Made by a program: the position numbers and the translations under genes. Shown in pieces: positions 14,863-29,000 of a stretch of 64,000 nt of DNA. The stretch's first letter is position 1. Every line of letters starts with the position of its first letter. The notes under the pieces were generated by a model, which saw nothing but the letters and a program-made list of their open reading frames with translations, was not told the DNA's origin and ran no database searches. This DNA is from Glandiceps talaboti (taxonomy: Eukaryota; Hemichordata; Enteropneusta; Spengelidae): the NCBI RefSeq assembly GCF_964340395.1, contig NC_135566.1, positions 3,472,001 to 3,536,000 of the forward strand, read 5' to 3'.

Positions 14863-17800
14863 GCCCCTGTCTCCCTTGCAGTTCTTTGAAATTGTATATC
14901 ATATTATATCATATGTCATTTCATACTTCTATGTCTCGGCTACCTTTGTGTGGCCTAGTAAAGTTGTCCAATGTAAACTAAAGTTTGACTATGAGGGAGC
15001 CCTGATATTTGAAACCAAAGAATGCTCAGTATCATCATAGTCTTATTTATACCAGTTCACATCAGTGGGCGGCAGGATCAATCGATCCTCGGGGATGTCG
15101 TAGTGTCGATTGACTTAACCGTTATGGTCATCACTTGGTGACTCATTTGGGGATCATTTCTAGATAACTCTGTCGGTTAGGGATCCATCATCAAATTAAT
15201 TTTGAACTCTTTGTAGTGTAAGTCAACTTCGAGACAAAAGATCGTATACATTTTGAAACTAATTAGTGGCCCTATCTTAACATTAGAGAATAATGACTCC
15301 TCAATGTCAAGTACAGTCCTTAGCAAAAATACAGTGTAGCATAGATTTGGAGTGTTCGATCCACACGGGCTTTTTGACTGAACGACACAACAAACAATTT
15401 TGGGAAAGCCAAGACCGCATCAAAGGAGAGCGTTGACATGACAAATAGCCTTCGAGGCGTACGAGAGTATGCTAGCTTTATTTGTTGTATGCAAAGAAAT
15501 CTTTGATGTGGTTTTTTGCTGTTTGCTGAAATGTTGTGTCTCCAGTCTAACTGAAATTTTGTCTGTGTCGAACTCTCTGGCGAACTTCACATTATTGAAA
15601 ATATATCAGCTCTAGTTCCGTTACCTTGTAAAGAATAAAGATAAAGATTCGAATTTGGTGTGAAATATCGTTTTTTCGATCGTTATCAAAAGGTAGCCAC
15701 GAATTTAATGGTTCCAGTGATATGATTCATTCCATTGTATTAATCCGACATCGTGGTATTCAAACATCGGGGTTTAAGTTGGACGTTGTCTACTGGTCGA
15801 AGTCGTGAACTTATGTTTTCTTTTTCAGTTTCTGTAACATGTCATGGCACATCTTATCTGTGGAGCTAGTAAATAAATTGGATCATTCTACGTTTTGCAT
15901 AGCTCTGCCAGACAACTTTGTGTAACCCAGATTTTAAAGTTACTCCGAATTGTAGCACATATTCAAATTCAATCAGTAAAAATATTAACATTCGAATCAT
16001 TGGCTGACTTCAATCTGAAATAAACCTGTGAGGGAGAACTGAAAATTTTCCTGCGATAAACACCACTTCGTTTAAATCCACAAATTCTGACGGGTAGGCA
16101 GTGGTCTGATTTCGAGTCCATCCTTGTCAGCGTTCATACAACAGTGCAAACACCAGTTGAAACTTGTTCTTCCACTTGACTGACTACAATGAACATACGG
16201 GGTATTAGGGTTTCCGAGCCCTCATCATAGCTAGTGTCGCATTGCCCGTTTTTTTTTCAAATAATGCACGCTTTATGTTACGTTTCAGACAGCTTCGAGC
16301 ATGTTTTCGTATCTTGAACACTTCACACAATGCAAAGGCTCTTTAGGCCGACTCACCTGTCAACACTGCCAGGTTACGAAATGGTTTATGATCATGTACT
16401 TGTGACATACCTGGTACCCTAGTTTGTTCCAAGTCCATTACCATGACATTGTTTGCTTTCACGACCATTCAAAACGTTCTTTTCCAAGTTTCCTTTGATC
16501 AAATATGCCGATGCGTCGAGTCTTTCATTATAGCAAACCTTACAATAGACCACATGATATCAGCAAATCTGGCACACGGTTAAAATTATAATATACAATT
16601 GAAAAAAAACCAGTCCTGTAACATTAGAATAATTTCTCATTGGTATTATTACGGATTGGAGGTACTTCTTTTGTGTGCATTAGACCTAGACTAGTTAATC
16701 AAGGCATAAAGTATTAAAATTAGCGATATATATATACTTAAGTTTTGATCTTGAAGATCTTGAATGGTTGTCATAATGTGATAATGATATAGAATATGAA
16801 CCATCTATTTAATAACATAATGACACTATTTTCACATCCACTGACGTTAAAACAAGGGATATAAACCGGGTCTGTTCAACAGAATTCACGAGGGAAATGA
16901 AAGGCTTAACGTAAGCATGCTATCTCTACAATCTATTTGACCGACTGTTGCAGTTTCACTGACACTTAGCTGGTTGCGATGCTGTCGACCGTGATTCGCT
17001 ATTTGACCTTACCAAGCTAAGAGGGAAATTTTCCTCCTTAAAAACTCATATTTGACATGGTTCTATGGTAAGTATTTATACGGTAGCATATTTTTGTGTT
17101 CCAGTTAGAATCCTCGAATCGCTTCATTGATTTCCTAAGATGCCACCGGTGTCTCAGAAGCAGTCTGTTGCAGCCATCGCGTGCGAATAAATCATTCCGA
17201 TACGTAAATAAAACAATTGAACTGATAACCACTGCCCTTAGCTCACCCTTCAAAGGAACTAATGTCGACATCTTCGGGCCGATAACTGTACGGATCTGAG
17301 AATCTAACACCGTTACGAAATCAAATGTTTTACTCCCTTGGGACTTGATTCATTAATAACTGTAGAAGACAGGGCGGAGTTGTTATACAGTTATTCTTTG
17401 ATGTATTACGCCCCAGGGTATGAAAACCAATCGTTGAAACCCGTATGTGTATTTTAATAGCAACACACCGCTTTCAAACAAAAACATTTTGCTTCCAGAT
17501 TTTCACCAATAGTAATATTGAATTGCACATAACATATTAGATATCAATAGCGTCTTCATTTCTAAATATGCTATAGGTGTCGAATTACTGATGGATGTAT
17601 GACGTATCTATTCTTAGTGATTTTTTTTTCTTCATTTCGATATCTCTTTCATCTCTCTGTTTTATCAGCATTTTGTTTTGGATAGTGTTTACACGGGAAT
17701 GCACATAGATGATTTTACAAGTTACAAATTACTATAACGTACAACGGTTGTTAGAAACCTTCATGTTTATAAAACAATGCACTTACAAAAAAGTGATATT

Positions 17801-18149
17801 GTTGTTTTCAAAGTGAAGCTTATCTTTGAACATTGAAAAACTGATAACGGAGTTTATTTGACCGTCAAGTACTCCCGTTGGTGGCGTAGGTCACACATAC
17901 TTCGATCCTGTCCGTACACCAAGCAGTGAAGGCGAGATTACAAGTGTGCCACCAACGACAGTATTTTTAAATGAACCTGAGATTACAAGTGTGCCACCAA
18001 CGACCGTATTTTACAGCCCACCAGACAATAACAATCTCTCCCAAAAACTTGTCATAATGGAGTATACATTTTTAACCTCCGGGTGGGGAGGATTTTTTTA
18101 TCAGAGGGTTGTATTTTTTTCGGCGAATCCCCGCTGCTGAATACGTATA

Positions 18150-18278
18150 AATTATGTTATTAAGAAATTCGAACATTTTTCTTTAGAGTTCTTAATTCTG
18201 TGTTTTTACGTACATATTACACCACAATACGAGTAACGCTAGACTGGGTACAATTATTATTATGTCCAGTGTACAAGT
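18150..18278 (+). repeat. Dispersed repeat, copy 2 (partner at 10966-11118)
   Basis: Same blocks in the same order as the 10966 copy, about 20 bp shorter in the middle. Origin (transposon or segmental duplication) is not clear. Confidence 0.8.
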
Positions 18279-20087
18279 TAAGTAAACAAGGTGCAGGATT
18301 CTACTGGTAACTGTCAAAATTAGTAAAAAGTGTAGGGATGACATCTACTGCCCTCTATGGCAAACAAATGTCAGGTTCCTTGCTAAAACTGTTCTTATAA
18401 AACATGAAAAGTAATATAAGAGTCTGTAGTTCCTGTACACTGTGCCAAGTGTTATTAATCCATTTCATCTATATATTTTCCCTGTTTGTCACAGGTTCCG
18501 CTTCTAAATGCTTGTATGTCACTGGTTGTATACGTAAATCTTGAATAGTGTTACGACTTGCTATGTATTACAATCAGTCAAACAGGATGCCGCAGAAATA
18601 ACAATATTGAATAAAATTTGTATTCACGAATGATAGAACACTCAACTGAATTCTATACAACAACACAATGTCATATTAGCAGTGACGTCTGCTGGATAGT
18701 TCAACAAATACGGAAATGTGCACGTGATTAAGCTTATTAAAGTGCATGCACAGTTTTACTTTTAGTGTTATAGAACTCATAAAAATGTTTGTCTTTTTGG
18801 GATTCCATCTAAAATTAGACATTATTCCCTGCAATTTTCTTCGGCTTACCTAAGGAAAATCCGATTACTATTTTCAAGCCATCTAAACATAAAACGTTTC
18901 TCTGATGAAATATATTTTATCACATTTATTACTTTCGACTGTTCGTAAAATAATTCCCAAAACAGCAAACTCAGAAAATAATTATATATGCAACTGAGTG
19001 GAAATACCGAATGGGCAGAGGGCAGACAGGGAAGAGAATTTATAATGAAGCCCGCCCCCTCGCGGTCGGAAGATGCATCACATGTTAACCGCCTTTTACC
19101 TGCTGTCAACATGGAACTCTCACCGCTAGTATTTTTGGTGAAGTTTTGTTTAAATGTTAGCAATTAAGCTACCATTTATTGAAATATGCATCGATGCTTT
19201 AGAGGGATTGACTCTATCGTCCAAATATCCCGGTCAAATACTTCATGGACAATCTGACACGCTTCGTGAGTCTGCCATTTCATGCATACACTTCTCCTGG
19301 TTCTGGAAATATTAGTCAGTCCTTCTTGCAGACGGTGCACGAGTGAGAAGGAAGGGACGACTTACTCCATCTGCAAGCAGGACTATGGAAATATACACGT
19401 GGAGGTTTCCAACTCGTCATCAACCCACTCCGAAAGAGTTATCGACACGCATCTATCCAGAGCTACATACTTCTCCATGAGGGCGACATGAACGAACTTT
19501 TCTAATTTATGAGTTCATGCCAGAGTGACGTTTCATCATACAATATTTTCTATAGAATGAAACCCAAACGACCATTCGTGGAAAGAGAATACATTCAAAG
19601 TTCGGATGATTGACATACTGGATGTCGGGTTAGTCTTTCACGGTTGTCAAAGGATACTCGAGAACTCTGTTGCATCTCTGAATAATATTATGTTACACAT
19701 GAACCCATGTGCTGTTGATGGCCTTGATAAACTTACTACCAATCAGAGCTGAGGTAAGTAGCGCTATTGAACAGAAAGTGTGCATTGTTGCGTGTGATTG
19801 GCCACAGTTATGTTACACCTGACGTTGCAGGTCAAATTAAGCACACAAGACTGGCACATTTGAAAACACCGTGGAAGTATTTCACTACGTTATCCTATCA
19901 TATATTCATAATTTATATCATATACAGTGGAAAGAAGTATAAACTCGCCGCTGAAAGACCCACGGTTTCGTTCCCGGCGTAGAGGATTTTGTCTCTCTGC
20001 ATCATACACGGTTCAGTGGAAACTGACGGAAGAGAAAACGGTTGTGGTATTTACACACAACACTTATTTACTCGACTGCACGACAAA

Positions 20088-23000
20088 ATGGCACTATCCT
20101 TTCTCTGCAAAAATTTCACTGCAATGACGAGAGTGATCTGCATTTTTCTCCCCTATCTGGTAGAACTCTCGTATGTCGATTCTACACAAGTTATGAACGC
20201 TTCAATCCATCCAAACGACTACGATGACATAGGAAGAGAGTTCCTGGCTTTGTTTGGGTTAACAACAATACCAGAGATATCTGGTTTAAAGCCTCATCCC
20301 CCAAAGTACATGTTAGATTTATACACCCAGTTGCAGTTGGCAGAGAGTACGGAGTTAACATCGTCTGCATGGCAACATGTTAACCCCACTAACAACCAAC
20401 ATAATGCAATGTCCCCGAACAACGAAGGCACTATACAAAGCTATCTCCTCCAGAAAGGTATGTATATTTTTCGTAATTTTTACACTATTAAAAACCAAAT
20501 CAACTAGTTTATATTTTGAGTAATGCAGCCATCGTGAATATACAATGAAAACAAAGCCACAACATTTAGTGCATTTATTATCAAAGCATTTAGGAAAGTA
20601 TGCTGGGAATTGGCTGTACAAATTATGCTTTGTAAGGTTTAACAAAATAAATTGTAAATGAATGAATGTACGTGCCTAACAATAAATGTGAAATTGGGTT
20701 AATTGTCATTGGTATTTTCACTATTAAGAGTTAAGTTAGATTTTTGATGTTCAGCCACTCTCAAACATAGCTCTAACTACCATATTATTGATTTGGCAAA
20801 TGCAAACTACGATTTGTGACTATTGAATGTCATTCGGAAATGCAAAATTGTGTAAGAAATTGTTCAGCCAATGATGTACTGTTTTATGAGTAGGGTTTAG
20901 ATCATCATGAGGAATAAAAAGTGGTCATTTCCAAACAAAAACTAAAATAGGCTGATTATGAATCTCAGAAAAATACAAAAATATGTATGTATTAAAATTT
21001 ATATGAACAAAACTGAATTTTTTAATCAACTGTCAAAGTTTTCTAAGAAAGAATTTCTTGAGAGCGACTGAAAGAAATGAATGAGGTAAGAAGTAGAATT
21101 TATGTATCTATTTATAAAATAATACTAGTATATAGAGTGAAACTTTGGAAGATCTTGCAATATAGATAAAACAATTTGGAAGACAGATATGTAATAGAAA
21201 ATCAGGAATACAGATATCTATCAATTGAACTTGCTACAGATATTGATTACACAAAGGTAGAAAAGTACACAAAGACCTGGTATGGGAGCATTTTCAGTTC
21301 ATTTCTGGTAATTTATAAAACAATTTTATCATGCATGGCTTCCTATTTGAAAAATCAATCTGAAACAACATTGACAAAGTCTGTGTTTGTAACTCAATAA
21401 ATTGCAAAACATTAATAAATGTATAAAATGTTTGTTATTGTACGTACAATGACAAAGTCTTTTTTTTACACATTTTTAGCTTTTTGTAATAACTTACAAA
21501 TATAGACTTGGTCAATGTGTTTTCGCATTGATTTTTCAAAAATGAAGCCATGATAAAATTGTTATATAAAACAAAATCCAAAGTCCTCACCAATATGGCC
21601 ACTTTCAAGATAAAGGATTTTCTCACATTTTGCCATTAGCAGTGCACTGTCCTTCCTGAACTTTTAGCCCAGGGTTTATTAAAATATGTGTTGTCTAGAG
21701 TGTATATTTTAAAAAGGTCAAATTAAATACTGTTAATTATTTGTATAAAAAACAAATTACATTGCTTAAATTTCATATAAAAATAAAAGTGACAGATATG
21801 ACATAAATTTTGATGAAGCCAACATCTAATTTCATAAATTTACATTTAAACTCAATAACAAAAATCAATTAGATTTGCTAATATTTGAGTAGCAAGTTTC
21901 TACTTGAAAAACCATGTCTCGCTATGTTAGGTCTAGCTTAGTGCATATTCAACCAGTGTTTTTGCTAACAGGGAAGGGTGCGTATGTGTGTGTGTGTGTG
22001 GGGGGGGGGGGGGCGGCGAGGGGAGCATATACCAGCTTTGTATCATGAACTTGATGAGAAACCCTGTTCAAAATACTGATGAGTTTCTTGCAGATTTTAC
22101 CCACTATGCTTTCCCATCCAAAACAGTTATTCTGGCTTAGCCGCTATTTGTATGTCTACCTCAAAAAATGTGTATACATGTCGTTTGAGAACTGCTCTGT
22201 GACTGTGTTGATCAATATCAGCATTTTTTGAACTTTTTCCAAAGATTTTTGTTTTTCACTTGAAATACTTAGGACTGTTGTTGAAAAAATCCCACAAGTT
22301 TGATAAACATCCATAGCTTGTCTCAGTGCCAAGGGATTAGGCCTAAAAATGATTGTTTGGTTCCGGTTACCTGACCCCTACCTAGCTTTTCACTGCTGTA
22401 CCTACACTTCTTTTTACGTATTCAAGAAATAATCAATAAAGTCGCAAAAATCTTACGAGAAATAGTGGATACAGAAACTGACACAAAATAAAACTGTTCT
22501 TCCAGTGTGTAATGGCTGTACATCTGATAGGAAGAAATAAACAACACAGAGACCATTTGGAAAACAATGGTAAACCTGAACTACATACTCACAAAGAAAA
22601 AAATATGATAAAATAAAAAATCTACCTACCCCACCTATTCTAAAATCCACTTTTCATTATTTTTGATTTTGTCTCCTAAGGAAAATGTATTTTGGTCTAA
22701 ACTTTCATCTTTTAAAAACCTGTAATGGTCTAAAATGGGGTATTGGTTTTTGGTCAAAATGGGTCTGAAATGGGGTCTGGGGTTTCCAGCACTGGCCAAC
22801 ACACCCCTACCATAGCTGGCCATTGGTACTACCCGTGGAGCTCTAACTACACAATTCCAGAATGAAATGATGAAACAAAGGTATCATAAAGTATGAACAA
22901 TGTCGTACAGAGACTAGAAAGAGTCTAGAAGTCCAGGAGCTCAATGTCACAACCATGAGATCATCCAAAAGGGCAAGGATTTTTTATCTCCTTCAATTTC

Positions 23001-26000
23001 AAAATGGAGTTGAAATGAGTATGATGTTGTAAAATTAGACATTTCTGTAGATTTTGATGACTTTAAATTCAGAGATCAAGAGTCAAATATACAGCACCCG
23101 GGCCGGCTGTGATTGATTAACAAGTTGAAATATGTTGAAATTCAAGTTACCTGAGACCTTGACATGTATCATTTGTAGACAACAGATGTGTCTGGTATGT
23201 GAAGTTTGCCAGAAAAACAAATCTCTGTACTTCATGTTGTACCAAACTAGATTTTCTTGCTGACCACCATGGCATGTAATTATAAGTGGTCTAATTTCAC
23301 TTACGCTGGCATATTTATTTGAGGTTAATAGCTCTGAATCAGTGCACTGAAAATTAAAAGCACTGCTTGGTGGAATAGTGTACAGTATAAAAACCAAAGT
23401 GTGTTTTTGTGATTTTTAAAAAAAAAAATGCATTTAGAATTAATGAAAAAGTTTTAGTGTTTCGATCTTGCTTGTGACTTACTTTTTGTAATTATTGTCA
23501 ATTCTAGTTGCATCAGCAGTCATCTGTTATATTTACCTAATAATGACTTTAAGACGTACAGATAATTTGAATATAACTGATTAATTTGATGAAATGTAAA
23601 ATTTCTCTATTATGACCCATGAATTTTTTCTGAATGGCTTCCCAACCAACTAGAGGGTTCAATTTGTTACCATATACAAGGCAGGATGTAGAATAATGTG
23701 TAGCAAAGTCACATGACAGATCCAGCCAATAGACAGTCTAATCTAATATAACATTACCATGTCATGTGATCTAACTGAAACTTTAAATCATGAGCGGAGA
23801 AAGTACAAAAAGTTAAATATGGAAAACATGTCAAAAAATGTCAGCCAGCAGTGTTTGTCAACCTGTATCAGATAGACAATGCTAATTGTACGAAGAAAAG
23901 TGAAGTCATTGCAGAGTTTACATAGTCACAAATTACCCCGTCTCATCCTGTAAAAAAGACTTCACAAAAATTTAATACATAAAAAATAGCACTAATGGTG
24001 CTGTAGGAAAACTGCTGGCCAACCTGTTATCCATACAGTTACTGTAAGATAACCATCTAACATTGTTTTCAGTTGCAAAGGCAATTATTATTAATAGAAA
24101 TTGGAGTTTACACATACTTACCACTTATTTCTGCTTGAAACTTCTTGTGGAATTTTTTAACAACTGTTATGGACTGCTATCAATTCACATTATAGTCTGT
24201 TAATTGCACTGTTGAAATATATCGTTAGCTGTCGTACCTCCTAGCCCTTGTGTTCTTTGCTTTTTGTGACATCATTTCAGATCGAAAATTCTCACTGGTC
24301 GCTCAAGTGTGCAGTCCCTTCAACCGACCATGACTATCAGTATTCAAATGATTAATATGTAAATACATGTACACATATTACACAAAGTGCAGGCAATATA
24401 TTAAGAGGATATGTGGTAATTTACATGTTATTTACATATGATTTTATTTCAATTTAATATACGGGTGTTTGATAACAACTTTTAGGGGGTGGCTACAGGA
24501 ATCATTTGAAAATGAAGTCGTGACAAGCCAAGAATACAAGGGCTTGGAGGTAGGACCTGTTAATGATGTATCTCCATAGTAGTTCCATATTAAAGGAAAT
24601 AGTGGATCACAAGAAATAGGAGGTACGACCATGGTACCAACTAACGATGTACATTGACAGGCTAGTCACATTATTCTCTTGGAACAACCTCATCAAATAT
24701 AAGACTCAGTAATTTTGAAGTGTAAGTATTTTCAGTGTTGCAGCCAGAGGGGTTTTTTGGGTCAGTTGACACACATTTTTTGGACTGACCCACAATTTTG
24801 GAAGTGACGGGTCATAGATGACCCACACTAAAATTGTATGCAAATATGTTTAGCAATATGACCACGCCTATAGCAACAGCCAAATGATTGCGTATATTGC
24901 ACAGATAACAACAGGGTTGGATAGGCAACTGCGTAATCATTCAGCATGTGGGTAAATATTTTAAAACTGTACAGTTGACTGCTACAATGCCATTGGCGGG
25001 TTTTTATAATGTCCCCAAAAAATGAATGATGACCCAGAGAAATGAAAGTCTTGGGACATAATGTCCCACTCTTTCAAAAGGCTTGCTGCAACACTGATTT
25101 TAACCCAAAATCATATTTTGACCAAATTTGAATATCATCGTTATACAAATCAAATGCTTCCCAACTTCCTTTCAAAATATGATGCCCACCAAGTATCACT
25201 GCAGACAATCCAGAAGTTTTTGACTTCATAACTTTCGACCAAACATCATACCACAATGATAAGTATTTTCACTGTTTTTCAAAATGGTACATGTACATGT
25301 GGGAACTTTTATGGTTGAGATTACTGGTTCTACCTTACATAGATAGTAAATGTCAGGAGTATTAAGTTTAACTCATTTGGTATGCTACTATAATCTCTAT
25401 CTGTAGGTCAAAACTTTATTTAGCTACTCACGTATGTATTTACAGCATTCATACGAACTCTTTGCCCTCCTGGTAATTCTGTGCTAGCTGACACAGAGAT
25501 AAGAAATGGTATGTCAACTTATTTGATGAGCTACCATTATCGTTAGGGGATATGTAAAAAAACAACATTAACATTCAGTTATCAATTCAAAACAAGCATG
25601 TAACAAAACAAGTTGACATCATTATTGTACATATGGCATACAAGGCCAGCCTCTAAAACAATGACTCAAATGAGTGTTGTTGCCTAATTTTCTGACATAT
25701 TCGCTAGACTGGTATTATCCTCAAACCTGGCACAAAGATTATACTTCACTATAGATTATGAATGTTATTTTGTGACCTTATCAACTCTTGCTAACTTGCA
25801 TTTTTCAATATCTCAGGAACTATATAATTACTCAGAATATTAAAATTCAACTATCTACATGTACGTAAGCACTATATCATGAATCCTGTTCAGCATATGT
25901 TCCACTTGGTATTCACCACATTATCAGTGTCAAAATAGCCTAGTTACTATACATGCAGTTGTTTTGGTTTCTACTATCTCTTTCTCTCCATGTGGCAAAA

Positions 26001-29000
26001 TGGAAAAATTTTACCAAAAATCTCGCTAAATCTGCTAACTTGGGAAAGTGTAAACAGTGCATGACAGTCAGTAATCCATCACAAACTGACAGGTGTTTGT
26101 ATATTGGTTACGTCATTCAATTTACTACAAACAGGATGCAATAATGTCATGACATTTATATCAATGCTCCAATAGCATAATTTTAAGTTACTGCTGTTGG
26201 TTGGAAGAACGGAATTCTGTGCTAGAGAAATCCATTTGACTATACATTCTATATGATGACCGTAGCGTGTACTAGACATGTAAATATATTTCTTATAACA
26301 TCACAGACTGCTAAGCTTTATATCGCAATATGACTGTATAGGGTTGTCGGTGGTCAAGTGGTTAAACCACTTGCCTCACCACTTCAGTCAGGGTTTAAAC
26401 CCATTCAGAGTTTGATTAAATTTACCATGCCTGTAAGTAAGGGAAGAGTGTCACTCAGTTTGACTCTACCGAACAACACAGGTTTTCCCTGGGTACTCCG
26501 GTTTCTTCCTGCACTAACACTGAACCTTCCTCCTGTTATTGCGCAGTGCATGTTAGATGGTATGATAAATATATAAATAAACAAATAAATAAATGAATTT
26601 GTTACCTAATTTGCATGTTAATGATCAGGTCATCTGGCCTTGACCTTATATTCATTTCGACATCCCAACAAATTGGATTTTATACATTTTTAGAACTAAT
26701 TTCTATATCAACATTGCATCATCACATCTTATGAAATACTTCCAGAAACTGTACCCATCAAATTTCAGCTAAATCTACCCAATAGTTTTTGAGATACAGA
26801 TTTTTATTAAAAGTCATATTTTAAGCCATCAATTTAGTAAAACTAAACTTACATATCACAGGATCCAATCACTTTGCCTTGAACACTGCACTCTACAAAC
26901 TATACACCATATAACATCCAAACCATGTAATCACGTGACTGCAATAAGCCTAAAACCAGCATTTTAGACCTTGCTCCATGTGTACCAGTAGACACATTTC
27001 ACCTTAATCTAGATTATCAACCTTACACACGTCAAAATAGTAATCTAGACAGGGGGCAGGGGATGTACCCACTGGCCAGCTCTGGTAGGTGTGTGGCCAA
27101 TGCTGCCAACCCCAGACCCCATTTTACAAATACCCCTTTTTAAAGACCGTTTCAGGTTTTTAGAAGACCCCATTTTAGATCAAAGTACACTTCAATAGTT
27201 CTGTTGTTTTCACACTTGCAATTTTTTCCCTCAGGATTCAACATTTTTTGCACATTTTAGTACAACAATGTGCCTTAGCAACAAGACCAGTTGCAACTCA
27301 AACAACCCGCCATGTTTGTGTATACGGTATGCAGCTCTTACTATACCATTCATTGTGTGTTATCTCAAAGGGACCAAGTGGAGTCCAGTTATCTTCCATA
27401 ACAAGAACTGATTACATTGTTATCAGCTAAATTTGAAACTCTGTTATCACAGAGAAGAATGTTTTTAATAATATATTGGAGATAACATGATGTAAATGAA
27501 CGACTTAATTCCAAAGTAATCTATATATTCATAATATACATGTAAAAACACTTGGGATGAGTTGCAACCCAGAAGTATATAGACCAGTACCTCGTGGTCA
27601 AAACACTTCTAAATGGGTTGCCATTATCAAATTTTTGTATCACAGAATATCATGCTTGTACTGGTCTATATTATGTCTAGTATGGCTACAGGTGTTTAAC
27701 CCTGGTGGATTCAAATTATAAGCTCAAAAAACGAACACTACAAAATCAAATATTAAAAATTTCTACATTTCAGCAGAAATTTATGGTCAAATGTGTACAT
27801 TTTGTCAGGAAATAGGCATCAAAAGTCTCAGAAAAATGTGAAAATCAGTAACATGGGATCTATCGTCTTGAAAAATCTTGGAAATATTTGAAAATTGGTG
27901 AATGTAAACTTTATTGTCCGTAATACGGGGGCCAAAGAGCATAACATGTACATTAAACGAGGGGAATGGGGGGGGGGGGGGGGGGATGAATTGGGGTCAA
28001 CCCTAAAAAGTCAAAAGTGTACATTAGTCTAAAAAGGGGGGTCAAAACATGTCGTCAGTATGTAACTCACTTAGTCAGTGTATTATAAATATGAACCATG
28101 TGATGTCTGTGTGTTAATATATTACCCTTAGATGTTGTAAATGTTGTCATAACAAGGTTTACTTGGAATTAGTGCAACTCAAACACCCTGCCAGGTTTAT
28201 GTATACATTATGCAGCCCTTACTATACCATTCATTGTGTGTTATCTCAAAGGGACCAAGTGGAGTCCAGTTATCTCCCATAACAAGAAGTGATTACATTG
28301 TTATCAGCTTAATTTGAAACTCTGTTATCACAGAATAAAATGTTTTTTAATAATATATTGGTAAACGAATGACTTAATTCCAAAGTAGGTTAAATTGATA
28401 ATATGATACATATAGTAAAACATTTAGGATATGGGTTGCAACTTAGAAGTATGGAGACCAGTACATTGTGGTTAGAACACTTCAGACTTCATTGCCTATA
28501 TCAAAATTTTGTATCATATGAGCATGGAACAAATGCCGAATCAAGTCATGTGTGGATATTATGTAAATGTACTAGGCAGTGTAACATAAGGCCACTCATG
28601 AATATTCAATATGCATGTGTTCCATACTCATGAATATGTAGTGTTCTTAGGCCTTTTGCCTTGCTTTGACCTTCAGGTTCAATTATCAAAATTCAGCAGT
28701 TTCCTGCATTATCACAGTCACTTTATAGATAGAAGTAAAGTATTTGAGGGTAATGTGTCTTGTGCGAAGACTTGTTCAGTATAATTATACCTGTCTTGTC
28801 TTTCCAGTTGAAGTAACAGTATCTCTAAATGAAATTAAACATCTACAAAAAGTGTGATTTTTATTTTATCATTTGTTATAGGGCAGGTCAAGCGAGGGTT
28901 TGATAATCTTACATTTAAGTACGCAAGTTCCATGGATGCTGAAATGACAGCTGCAGAAATTATACTGACAAGGAGAAAGCTAAACCTGTTGCCATATCAA

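Larger units (their letters stand above)
20458..28881. other. Single 8.4 kb intron of the TGF-beta ligand gene
   Basis: Bounded by donor GTATGT at 20458 and acceptor TTATAG ending 28881. No internal exon recognised. Contents are repeats: foldback MITE (21308-21606), G-rich tract (21984-22013), TIR element (22337-22640), hAT-like TIR element (24733-25096), two dispersed repeats, a tRNA-derived SINE, and a direct duplication at 27285 and 28168. Confidence 0.85.

Noticed and set aside
17935-18010. Two-copy peptide repeat EITSVPPTTVF as a possible exon
   Set aside because: It follows from a 44-bp DNA duplication; no donor or acceptor fits and no family is recognised.
26345-26415. Possible tRNA gene
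   Set aside because: Box A and B are present but a cloverleaf with acceptor pairing is not, and a SINE body and tail follow.
28854-28881. Start of the ligand second exon as an independent gene start
   Set aside because: The apparent start codon is GTG inside a pyrimidine-rich acceptor tract; splicing from 20457 gives a signal peptide and keeps the frame.
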